Shown in pieces: positions 37,600 through 46,900 of a DNA stretch of 64,000 nucleotides. The DNA comes from Pseudopyrenochaeta lycopersici (taxonomy: Eukaryota > Ascomycota > Dothideomycetes > Pleosporales > Pseudopyrenochaetaceae). Position 1 is the first letter of the stretch. Each line of letters begins with the position of its first letter. Location of the stretch: NCBI GenBank assembly GCA_003313425.1, contig NHZP01000060.1, forward strand, positions 216,618 to 280,617, written 5' to 3'. The translations under genes and the position numbers were made by a program. Under the pieces are notes generated by a model that was given only the letters and a program-made list of their open reading frames with translations, was not told where the DNA came from and did not search any database.

Positions 37600-38770
37600 G
37601 ACGCGCTCTATTATAATAACACTACCTTAACTTTACAGTATTATAATTATACTACTATACTACTAAATTCTTTAAGAAATAGACTAAAATACTTGCAGAC
37701 GTCCTAATTTAATAGTCTAGTTGTAGAATTAAATTATTAGTATACTATATAGTAGTACTACAGTTACTAAAGTTACTAACGCGTTTAGCTATAGTAAACG
37801 CGGTATATATAATATTAGGAAGAGATATTAATAAACTAGTAAAATAATAGATAAACCTTATAGTAGTAGACTACTTATACTATTACTTTATTAGAAGAAG
37901 ATTATCTCTTATAAAGTACGCGTATAGCTAAAAATTATATATAAAGAGCAAGCTAAAGAGGTAGTAGTTATAAATCTATATAGTACTACTTTAAAGCTAC
38001 CTAGCTATTCTATATTATAGTAGTATTTTAAAAGATAAAGCCTTACTAAATCTTCTTATAAAAAGCATCTAAAGCTTAAATTACGTATATTATAGTAGCT
38101 TAAGTTCTATAGAGAGTACTCTTATTTCTTATAGTATTAATATACTATACACTTCTTAGATAAGTACTCCTTTTAGAAAGAGTTAAGGTAAATATAAAAG
38201 TAAGTATTTTATAATTTATAAAAGAAATAGAAGATAATAATACTTTAAACTTACCGCTATAGTAAGAAAGTAGTATAGATAGTATAAAGTTTAATATAGC
38301 TAGATAAATATAGGCGTGTATAGAGGAGCCTTTAAGTTATAATAGAGCGTAATCTTAATACTCTAAACTATAAATACTTTACTAAAAGTTATATTAAAGC
38401 TTTAAGGAAAAGCCTTTTATAATTATAGCGTTATTTATAGCTTTTTATATAAGATAACGTGCGCGTATATATAGCTATAGCTATAAGAAAATTTCTAGCT
38501 AAGTACTATATTAGTATAGTTAACTAGCTACCCTACTTACCTAATCTTAACCTAATTAAGTACCTCTAGTAGTATCTTAAAAAGCATATATATAGATTTT
38601 ATTTTTAGTATAATAATTATAGTTAAGCTATAGAGGAGTAAGATAGCTTTTATACTATATTAAAAAGTTACTAGCGTTATATACTAGCTAGCCTAATTTA
38701 GCACCTTATTATAAGTATACTATAATAAATTAATATATATAAGAAAGCGCAAGGGTAGTAAACGAAATAT
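37600..38770 (+). pseudogene. Tc1/mariner-type transposase relic (RIP-destroyed)
   Basis: Near 38520-38610 the plus frame reads LPY-LPNLNLIKYL, two TAG, then YLKKHIYRFYF. This matches the WPPYSPDLNPIE-W--LKK catalytic motif of Tc1-like DD34E transposases with Trp codons turned to TAG. The upstream 800 bp read as a degenerate transposase. Inverted repeats were not identified, so the ends are approximate. Confidence 0.65.
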
Positions 38771-38819
38771 TAAACCTATACGTAACTACTACTTTGAAAA
38801 AAAATTAAATTATATTATA

Positions 38820-39370
38820 TATTAGCTAAGATTTATAGTGTTAAAGTTTTGTGCCTATGTACTGGTGAGGGTGGCTCGTGCGTGCGCGACGAGAACTTTT
38901 GGACGGGCACTGTACTAAGTGTACTCTACTATAGTTATTTTAACGTAGTAGGTTTAGCGCTAGTATTATAGCGTAGTAGAGTACTAGTCTTTACTTTAGT
39001 AGCTTTTACTAGAGATTTATATTATATTTATTAGTCCGCCGTACGCGGTAAGGTCTAGCTAACTTGCAAGGGATAGTATATGTAACTAGTGCTGTGAAGC
39101 TAGTGCGCTGGTCGCGGGTCTATAACTCTAGCTAGTGGCGGTTGTACAAAGCGCAGCGCGCTGCTGTCGCTAGTAGTAATAAAAATGCCTGTACAAGGTT
39201 TCTTAAAAGAAACTAAGCTTAACTACTAATTAGTACAGGCGAGCAATCTGTTTATTATGTATCTTGTGTATTTACTGAAGAGTAGGAGCTAGCTCCGCCA
39301 TTAACTACAAGTGCGGCTGGACCCTGCCAAGAGAGTAGCAACCTTCACAGGAACCTTCGTTCCATAACAT
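38820..39370. other. Unassigned repeat-edge DNA
   Basis: GC rises relative to the Tc1 relic. It contains GCCTGTACAAGG...TAGTACAGGC (39187-39240), an imperfect short inverted repeat. No coding segment is recognised. Confidence 0.35.
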
Positions 39371-39375
39371 CTAGC

Positions 39376-39938
39376 CTCCTCGCGCGTCTCTTGTATAAGG
39401 TTGCACCATGAGCTGATAGCAGCTGGCTGCTTATTGAGAGCGCGTTGCGATGCAAGCTTTCTATTCTACCTAGTACTGAGCTCTGGCTGGCTATTAATGA
39501 AGCGCCTCGCCCAGTTCTTGCTAATAGGCTAAGGAGGAGGATCTGCGTTGCGCGCAGCGAGCAGTGTATCTGCTATTTGTCGTACTTAGATAGTTACAGG
39601 TGGATATCCTCGCTAAGCAAGGTCTAGTATCTACTTAATAAGGACCTGCTCTTTAGTAGGATCTAGCTGCGCTTCTGGCGATTGCGTGTGGCCTGAGGAG
39701 GCTATCTTTAAGGCGGTCTCGAAGAGTAGACTTAGGAATAGCGTACAACACAGCTGCATAGTGAACACGAGATAACTTATTTTTCTGAATTGCTTAGATA
39801 GCTAGATCTATCCTACCCTCTGTTAAAGAGATTTTAAGATATTGTGGAGAGGCTATTGTTGGTTAAGCGCGCTGAGGGGCATCGATTTTGGTGGGGCACG
39901 CGGATGACTGGTTTTCGCGGATGACTGGTAATCCACGT
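39376..39938 (-). mobile_element. 5'-half of a pogo-type transposon, little RIP
   Basis: The right end is an inverted repeat whose complement starts ACGTGGATTACCAGTCATCC, with CCAGTCATCCGCG twice; TA follows at 39939-39940. The minus frame gives the transposase N-terminus: LDPTKEQVLIK, ILDLA, RGYPPVTI, ADTLLAARNADPPP, NWARRFI, NRKLASQRALNKQPAA. That is the CENP-B-type DNA-binding region, with only two or three TAG codons. The catalytic half and left terminus are absent. A second copy is split among 27825-27910, 55049-55406 and 45774-45906. Confidence 0.78.
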
Positions 39939-40094
39939 TATATTAACAAAAAGGCGTTCCTAGCTGCCCTTTTACAGGTATATAAAAATGTGTTTCTAAA
40001 GGATAATATATTATTAAGCTTCTCAGCAACTAGATTAGAGGCAGTGTTATTAAAGCTTAAAGTAAAGCCTCGTGCGCTAACACCGCCTCTACTA

Positions 40095-40806
40095 CTGGGG
40101 CTCACCTCGTAGCGATCGTCTCCTCGTAACGCACGTATTTCCTCACCAAAATCTGCCAAAATCCTACCTTTATTTCTATTTTTCTAGTCTTATTTAATAA
40201 GTAAAATAAAAAGTCTTAATATTAAAGATATATTTCTTAAGTAGCTCTATAATCTTAGTTAATTATATTTTTTAAAATAAATAGTTTAAGAAATTTATTA
40301 GTTTTCTATAAAAATAAATAATTTTTTTTTATAAATTTTTTTTAAAAATAATATTTATTATAGTATTAGAAATTCTTAATCTTAAATAACTATGTAAATA
40401 TATAATTTTTTAAAAGAGTTATACTATATTTTATAAAGTTATATATAAATTTTTATTAAAGAAAAAGTTACTCTTAAATAACTCTATAAAAGAATTATAT
40501 ATTTACGTAGTTATTTAAGATTAAGAATTTCTAATACTATAATAAATATTATTTTTAAAAAAAATTTATAAAAAAAAATTATTTATTTTTATAGAAAACT
40601 AATAAATTTCTTAAACTATTTATTTTAAAAAATATAATTAACTAAGATTATAGAGCTACTTAAGAAATATATCTTTAATATTAAGACTTTTTTATTTTAC
40701 TTATTAAATAAGGCTAGAAAAATAGAAATAAAGGTAGGATTTTGGCAGATTTTGGTGAGGAAATGCGTGCGTTACGAGGGGACGATCGCTACGAGGTAAG
40801 CCTCGG
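40095..40806. mobile_element. 712-bp near-perfect palindromic MITE
   Basis: Two inverted arms of roughly 330-345 bp surround a spacer of a few tens of bp near 40450, flanked by TA at 40093-40094 and 40807-40808. Ends read CTGGGGCTCACCTCG (left) and, complemented from the right, CCGAGGCTTACCTCG. The few arm differences seen are transitions. CCTCGTARCG is doubled near each end, as in the pogo termini. No coding capacity. Confidence 0.88.
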
Positions 40807-40808
40807 TA

Positions 40809-42930
40809 CCGTGTCCGTGCGCGCAACGCCCGGAGTCGCGCAACGCCCGATCAACAAAAAAGTACCCTATGCTCTGACGCGTAATAACATAATAATAATA
40901 ACTATAATTAATAATGCGCTTGTAGAGATTAATACTCTAAAGTCCAGCGAAAAACTTTGCTATTAAAAAATAGCTACTAACTATAGTATTAATTAGTTAA
41001 TATTATTACGAAGGCATAAGCAGATTCAGGTACTACACGCAATTAAGGATACTAACTAACAGAAGCTTAACCTATAATAAGAGGAGGAGCTTATAAAGTA
41101 TATAGAAAGACTTATAGTGCGTTACCTGCTACCTATAAGAGATATAATATAAAATTTCGCCTTAATAATTACGCGAGAGGTAGTCTCTAATAGCTAAGTT
41201 ACGCGCTTTATAAACAGGCATAAAGATCGCCTTACACTATAATAGATAATAGCTATAGACTCTATTTACTACGCCGCTAATTCTAGTAATAAGTATAAGC
41301 TATACTTTAATCTACTATAGTATAAAATAATAGAGTATAATATTAACGCTATGCACACGTATAATATAGATAAAAAGGGCTTTATAATTAGAGTTATTAG
41401 CAGGTTAAAGAGGATCTTTAGTAAGAAGAGATAGGAGAAGAAGGAGGTTAGGGTATTACTCTAAGATAGTAATTATAAGTAGATTATACTCCTAGCATGT
41501 ATGTGTGCTAATAGATCTGCGTTACTGCTAGGCCTTATCTATTAGGCTGCTAGCAAGGCTGTATAATTAAGCTAGGTATAGAGTATAGACCTAAGAAAGT
41601 ACTTAGTACACTTTACTACGTCCTCCTCTAGCTAGACGAACGATAACGTATACCTAGCTTAGCTTAAACAGGTGTTTAATTACTATACTAAGAAGAAAGC
41701 TTAAAGAAAGTACTAGCTATTAATTATTAATAGCTATAGGTCTTACCTAATAATAGATTTTATTAGGTACTGCGACGATAATAAGATACTATTAGCTATC
41801 TTTCCTCTACATTTAACCTACACGCTTTAGCTGCTAGATATAGTCTACTTTAAGCCTCTTTTATTAAACTATATAAATAAGCTAACTTAATATACTTACT
41901 AAAGTATAGGATAGCTTCCTATTAAAAAAGGTAACTTCTTTCCTCTATTCTAGAAGGCTTAAGTAAGTAGCTTTACTATAGTAACTATACTTAGGTCCTT
42001 TAAAGTTATAAGTATAGTACTTATTAACCTAAATAAAATCCTTAATAGATTTACTAATAACGCCTTAAAGGCCTTAATATTATAAGAGTCTTCTACTTTA
42101 TACTATAGTAGAGAGGATTAGCTTAAAGTATAGTTACTTATTTACTCTATAGTAAAGGATAAGCGCAGTAAGGAGTTATAGAAGCTTAGCTGCTTACTCT
42201 ACTATCTCTTAGTTTAAAATAAGCTACTCTACTATAAGATAAAAGGCCTTAAGAAGGCGTTAACTACTAAGAAGAAGTATAAGAAGAAGTAATAGGTCTT
42301 ACCTCTCTAATAGCGTAAAGAGTACTATAGTAGAGCTGTTTTCTAGTTACTAAGTAAGAGGCGTAAGGCTAAGTTTTATTAGAGAGTAATAGAGTGTAAG
42401 AAGAAGGAGGAATAACTTAAAAAAGCTAAGATAAAGGAGCTAAAGCAGTCTAATAAGCTGTACAAGGAGAAGCTTAAACAGGAGAAGCGTGTTGCGCGAG
42501 AGGCACTTAAGATAGAGAGGGAGAAGGCGAAGGCTGAGAAGGCTGAATAAGCAGCTAAACGCGCACGTTAGCGAGCAGCGCGCACCGCTGAAGAAGCTCT
42601 ACAATTATCCTAAAAGGGTAAGAGGAAGGCTTTATAGCTACCCACACAGAAGAACAAGCGTCAGAAACGTGTGGTTAATGCTGTGGGTGGCGGCGCAGCT
42701 ACAGAGGCTGTTCCTCCCGCCCTAGCTGTCACCACGCGCCTCGGCCGCAGAGTCAACCTTCCAGAAAGATTTAAATAGGCTAAATTGATCGCAAGCATTA
42801 CTATACTACTCCACCACAAAATCTCGTGATAATAGCTATTGTGTGTGGCTCTACAGCCTCATTTTTGGGTGACCTGTTGGGGTGGTTCGCGGGCGTTGCG
42901 CGACTCCGGGCGTTGCGCGCACGGACACGG
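40809..42930 (+). mobile_element. Fot1/pogo-type transposon, full length, RIP-inactivated
   Basis: Inverted repeats begin CCGTGTCCGTGCGCGCAACG with GCGCAACGCCCG twice, flanked by TA (40807-40808, 42931-42932). At 2122 bp it has the expected size. The plus-strand transposase shows an N-terminal helix-turn-helix region (about 40915-41230), the first catalytic region (YNIDKKGFIIRV, about 41360), the central block (YRSYLIIDFIRYCDD, NKILLAIFPLH, about 41730-41830), and a Lys/Glu/Ala-rich coiled tail (about 42340-42620) ending TTRLGRRVNLPERFK. Many TAG codons abolish expression, but the C-terminal 400 bp are almost unmutated. Confidence 0.88.
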
Positions 42931-43477
42931 TAGGGCCTACCACCTGGCAGCCTAAAACACTAAGCAACGCCTAGGAGACAGAGGCCTAAACGACGCTGAT
43001 CTTGAAGAGGATAACGGACTACAAAAGCTCATCGCCTAATTCTATTATCAAGATAGTTTTGCAGGTTAAAAAGGGGTCAACTTTAAAGGTGCATTCAAAT
43101 ACCTTACTTGTGGCTCGGGTAACTATTCTTGAGCAAGCAAATAAAGCTGCTTTTGAGCGTAAGAGGAAGCGAATTTAGAAAGGAGGGACCCTATTGCAGG
43201 GAGAAGCAGGCGAAATACTTGCTCAAAGGGACGCTGGAGGCCCAGGTTGAGGTGAAGAGGCGCAAGGAGAGGGGGTATTCGACGCTGCAAGAGGTACGGC
43301 GAGGCAGGGCACAATAAACGCACATGTAAGAAAGATGCAGTAGAGTAAGGCGATTGATTTTAGTTACTTTGCATAATAATACCTTGTTGTAGTGTTGGGT
43401 TACAATTGTGGAGAGGTGCGTAGCTGCATTTAGTGCGCATTCCGATTGCGTGCGCATCTCGATTGTGGAACACGTTA

Positions 43478-43690
43478 CCAGAGAGGTGCAGATGAAATAG
43501 GAGCAAGAGAACTCACAGGCAATCAAATTCAGTGGCAGACCGTTGCTTCAAATACCGGGCGGCTCTATTGCTCAATGAATACCGAATATCTGTTGTGGTA
43601 TTCTTCCAATCAACCGAGTTTAGTTGCCGCGACTGTATGATACTCATATGAGAGCCGTTGCGCGTGGTACAGCTCGACCACAGTCCAGAA
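43478..43690. other. Spacer between pogo end and isochorismatase-like gene
   Basis: Unique DNA, probably the 3' flank of the minus-strand hydrolase gene. No feature recognised. Confidence 0.4.
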
Positions 43691-43694
43691 GGCT

Positions 43695-44270
43695 CTACCT
43701 GATGTCCTCACTCTCGACCACTGTAGCGAAGACGTCTGCTAACTCTGCCAACACGACGCTCGTAAGCTCTTCTCCCTTTAAGCCAGGAATATCCCTATCT
43801 CCAATTCCATCTTTGACAACTAGCACATCGTATCCCCTCTGACTCGCCTGCCTCGCCGTGGTACTCACGCAGACATGCGCCATATATCCAGTCAGCACAA
43901 GCTTTTTGACTCCCCAACTTTTCAATACATCATCGAGAGACGTGTCTGCAAAAGAACCAGGGTGCAACTTCCAAATCACTTCTTCGCCATCTTTTGCCTT
44001 GAGATCTTGAAATTCTTCGGCCAAGGCAGTGCCCGGCGTGAAGATAGGTGCACCTTCAGGTACCTTGTGCAGGATATGAACGATCTTGCCATGGGCTGCC
44101 CGGTATCTTTCAAGCAGAGAGGCAATAACTTTGCCGCTTGCTACAGCGTTAGTGACGGCAAGTGCGCCAGAAGCGTACTCGTTTTGTGCATCAATGACCA
44201 CCAGAGCAGAGTCAGATGGAGATGCAGTGGATGGTGGGACACCAAGGAGTTGGCGAAAGGTGGAAGTCAT
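43695..44270 (-). CDS. Isochorismatase-like cysteine hydrolase
   Basis: An intact, intron-less frame of 191 residues, typical of single-domain members of PF00857. The start is the ATG at 44270; the frame also extends two codons upstream to a TTG, which is unlikely to be used. The catalytic triad is visible: Asp27 in [11 protein letters not shown], Lys101 in [11 protein letters not shown] and Cys134 in [15 protein letters not shown], with the characteristic AHVCV nucleophile loop. There is no signal peptide, so it is cytosolic or unconventionally secreted. The substrate is not determinable: the family includes isochorismatase, nicotinamidase-type and other amidohydrolases, and some plant pathogens deploy isochorismatases against host salicylate synthesis. 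It sits alone between two pogo-type fragments, shows no RIP, and lies in the segment inferred to be inverted. Confidence 0.9.
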   Translation of the reverse strand: MTSTFRQLLGVPPSTASPSDSALVVIDAQNEYASGALAVTNAVASGKVIASLLERYRAAHGKIVHILHKVPEGAPIFTPGTALAEEFQDLKAKDGEEVIWKLHPGSFADTSLDDVLKSWGVKKLVLTGYMAHVCVSTTARQASQRGYDVLVVKDGIGDRDIPGLKGEELTSVVLAELADVFATVVESEDIR

Positions 44271-44274
44271 AGCC

Positions 44275-44625
44275 AAGGATGGAAGTTTGCGGGTACAAGA
44301 AGGAAGTCAAGTATAGTGCGAGTGACTGTTCACAAGAACAACAAGGCATACTTATACCTGCGGCGCTGCACGAAGAACAGCACGGACTTATTACGAGGCG
44401 TCGCAAATCTTGGAGGCATATGTGGTCAATGTTGGTACGCGATTGCGTAAAAACTGGTCGTGACAGGCCCTAGGATTATGCATCTAACCTTTTCAAGAAT
44501 GTTTCTCCGCCAAGACAACAGCGTCATTACAGCCCTGCACCTCGCTTCAGCACTTTGGTTGGGAGAAGGAACGGCCCTAACTTAGGGCGGTACGGCGACT
44601 GAGGGCTCAGTCGGGTTCCTAATAT
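44275..44625. promoter_or_regulatory. Upstream region of the isochorismatase-like gene
   Basis: About 350 bp of unique DNA up to the TA at 44626-44627 where the pogo fragment begins. It should contain the promoter, but no TATA box is clear. Confidence 0.35.
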
Positions 44626-44627
44626 TA

Positions 44628-45445
44628 ACGTGTTCCACTACTCAGTGGGCAAAACCAGTCAGCAGGCAACCCCACTAAAATTAACCTGTACCACCACGTT
44701 CAAACAGTAATAGCCTCTGCACAGTAACTCCAAATGGCTTAAAAGGAAGGTGGGGTAGATCTAGCTATTGCAGCGATTCGAAAAAACTAAATTTCCAAAG
44801 TTTCTCATGCAGCTGCGCTGTAATGCAGTCCCCCGTTCAACACTTGAACGCCGCCTTAAAGGCACCCTACCTTAAGCCGTACGCAACTACTAGAAGCGTA
44901 AGCTAGACCCTACTAAAGAGTAGTCCCTTATTTAATAGATACTAGACCTCGCCTAATAAGGCTTTCTACCTTAAATTATTGCTGTACAGCAGATAGTAAA
45001 TGTACTGCTAGCTGCACGAGGTAACGATCCTCCCCCTTAGCCTGTTAGTAAGAACTAGATGTTGCGTTTTATTAAGCGCGAGCTAGAGCTCTATATAAGA
45101 TAGAATAGAAAGCTTAACTCGCAGCACGCTCTAAGCGAGGACCTAGCTTCTATTAGTGTGTAATTTAAGCTTATATAAAAGACGTGCTATATATACAGTA
45201 TAGTAGACGCAGACTTCTATAACTTTAATAAGACTAGGTTTATAATAGGTGTTACAGTAACGTTAAAGGTTATTACTAGCTTAGATACTATAGGACGAGC
45301 AGTTATAGTTCAGCTAGGGAACTGTAACTAGGTCACGGTAATTAAGTCTATTAGCGCAACAGGCCGAGTGCTGCCTCTGTTTATTATCTTACATACTAAG
45401 ATGCACTAAGCTGCCTAGTATAACAGGCTACCTGCAGGCTTAGCA
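44628..45445 (+). mobile_element. Pogo-type transposon, N-terminal half (RIP-mutated)
   Basis: The left terminus ACGTGTTCCACTACTCAGTG follows TA (44626-44627) and resembles the terminus at 14316. The plus frame covers the DNA-binding region and the first catalytic block: PRSTLERRLKGTLP, LDPTKE, VLLAARGNDPPP, KRELELY, RKLNSQHALSEDLASI, then NFNKTRFIIGV and GRVLPLFII. It ends at a family E LTR fragment, so the rest of the DDE domain is missing. Confidence 0.78.
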
Positions 45446-45447
45446 TA

Positions 45448-45753
45448 CTTACTAGAGTTATATAATCTTAAGAAACTTATACTAAGATAAACTTAGTTTT
45501 ATAAGATAGAGATAAACTTAGAAAACTTAGAGGAGGCCTTATAAGAATCTTATAAGATAATTATATATATAGACTTATATAATATAGCTTTTATAGTATA
45601 TTATAATTAACTTGAGATAATCTATAAGTATACTACTATCTAATACTTCGATATTTAACTCTCCTAGTACTACCTGTCTATAGGATACTCTAAAGAACTT
45701 ACTAGTTAACACTTGTTACTTTATATTATAAATACTTAATTAGATCTTTAATA
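45448..45753 (+). mobile_element. Truncated LTR, family E
   Basis: Matches about the last 300 bp of the solo LTR at 21078-21473, ending GATCTTTAATA. The first 90 bp are missing and no target duplication is seen. Confidence 0.6.
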
Positions 45754-45773
45754 ATCTCTTACTAGTTCTCTAA

Positions 45774-45906
45774 TCTCCTTACGCGTTTCTTATACAAGGT
45801 TAAACTACAAGCTAATAGCAGCTAGGTACTTATTAAGAAGCGCGTTGTAATGTAAGCTTTCTATTCTACCTAGTACTAAGCTCTAGCTGGCTATTAACGA
45901 AGCGCG
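45774..45906 (-). mobile_element. Pogo-type fragment, left of the three-LTR Gypsy insertion
   Basis: RIP-mutated copy of 39376-39500. It ends AACGAAGCGCG at the LTR, and the same transposon resumes at 55049 with GCGCGTCGCC. Confidence 0.8.
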
Positions 45907-46295
45907 TGTAAAGAATCTTAAAAGCTATCAGTAAGGATAACTAATAAGATTGCAAGGTTAGTTCTCCAGGATAGAGTAAGGGACTAGATAGAAGGGGGTT
46001 TAATACTAAGATAGTAAGAGGGCGCTTCTGTAAAGAGTACTAAGGGTTAAGAATAATTAGTATTACTATTACTATACTATAGAGTATAATATTAAGTTAA
46101 ATACACTAAACTATAAGGGTCTATTATAGTAATCTATATATATAGAAGTTATACAGGTTACTTAGTGTGCTTAGTGTGCTTAGTGTTACTAATTAGACTA
46201 ATTAACTAAGCACGTTACATAACTTTAGTTATTAGTCTAATACTTATAAGGTCTAGTTAGGGCCGCTAGGATAGGGTCCTAGCAGAATCGTAATA
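45907..46295 (-). repeat. Family D LTR (3' LTR of the element)
   Basis: TGTAAAGAATC to CGTAATA, the most mutated of the three. It is preceded by GCGCG. Confidence 0.88.
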
Positions 46296-46429
46296 CTATC
46301 CCCCTCCTATCCTAGCGCTATTCTTAGTACTTATTATATAACGCGAGCGTTTCCTACTTCTTACCGCATTATGTCTTACTATACCTAAATATCTATAAGT
46401 GTCTAACACTATTTATTACTAATATCTTT

Positions 46430-46900
46430 ATAATTTTATTAACTCCTTTAGAGAAGCTATAGTTTAAAAGTACGTAATATATATAAAGTATAATTAGGTG
46501 TGTAAGGTCTATATTTATTTTAGGAAATATAGTAAGTATCTACGCTAAAGGTAACGTTATAACGTGCAAGTTATAAAGTCTAAGTTTAAATAATTAGTAG
46601 ATTAAAAGATAAAGCTTTAGGAGCAGATAAAAAAATCTAAGAATACGTAAGAAGTTATAATAAAGGCGTATAAAAAAGCTCTAGAGAAGCTGCGCGTTAC
46701 TTAAGCTTATAAAGAGCGTTTATAATAATAAACAGATTTAATTAATTAGCGCGTAGAAGAAGTAATAGCTATAGAGGAATAAGATATTAAGGAGTAAGAA
46801 GTAGCAAAGGCCTTATTACCTAAAAACGCTTCTAATACCTTTAGGTTTAGTTTATTACCTAGCACTTAGGATACGTTTAAGGGTTTCTCTCTTAAGTACT
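46430..46900 (+). pseudogene. Antisense coiled-coil ORF relic inside the Gypsy element
   Basis: On the strand opposite to pol, one frame reads a Lys/Glu-rich helix with regularly placed TAA/TAG: VQVIKSKFK, EVIIKAYKKALEKLRV, VEEVIAIEE, VAKALLPKNASNTFRFSLL. It resembles a Cys-rich plus coiled-coil protein I recall from other fungal repeats, but the Cys region here is too degraded to be certain. It could instead be a chance reading of AT-rich DNA. Confidence 0.35.

Larger units (their letters stand above)
39941..43475 (+). mobile_element. Pogo-type transposon relic (C-terminal half) containing nested insertions
   Basis: Residual host sequence is 39941-40094 and 42933-43475. The first piece reads KKAFLAALLQVYKNVF, LLSFSAT, LKLKVKPR, LTPPLL, the end of the DDE region. 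The second continues in order: TTWQPKTLSN, VARVTILEQANKAAFERKRK, GGTLLQGEA, and a degenerate knuckle with GHN-RTC character. The right terminus ends GAACACGT before TA (43476-43477) and carries GTGCGCAT twice. Two elements inserted between the pieces at TA sites, and the copy at 39376-39938 abuts its left side at another TA. Confidence 0.72.

Noticed and set aside
39187..39240. Short inverted repeat GCCTGTACAAGG...TAGTACAGGC as a transposon terminus or terminator
   Set aside because: Only about 10 bp are complementary, there is no target duplication, and no partner structure was found.
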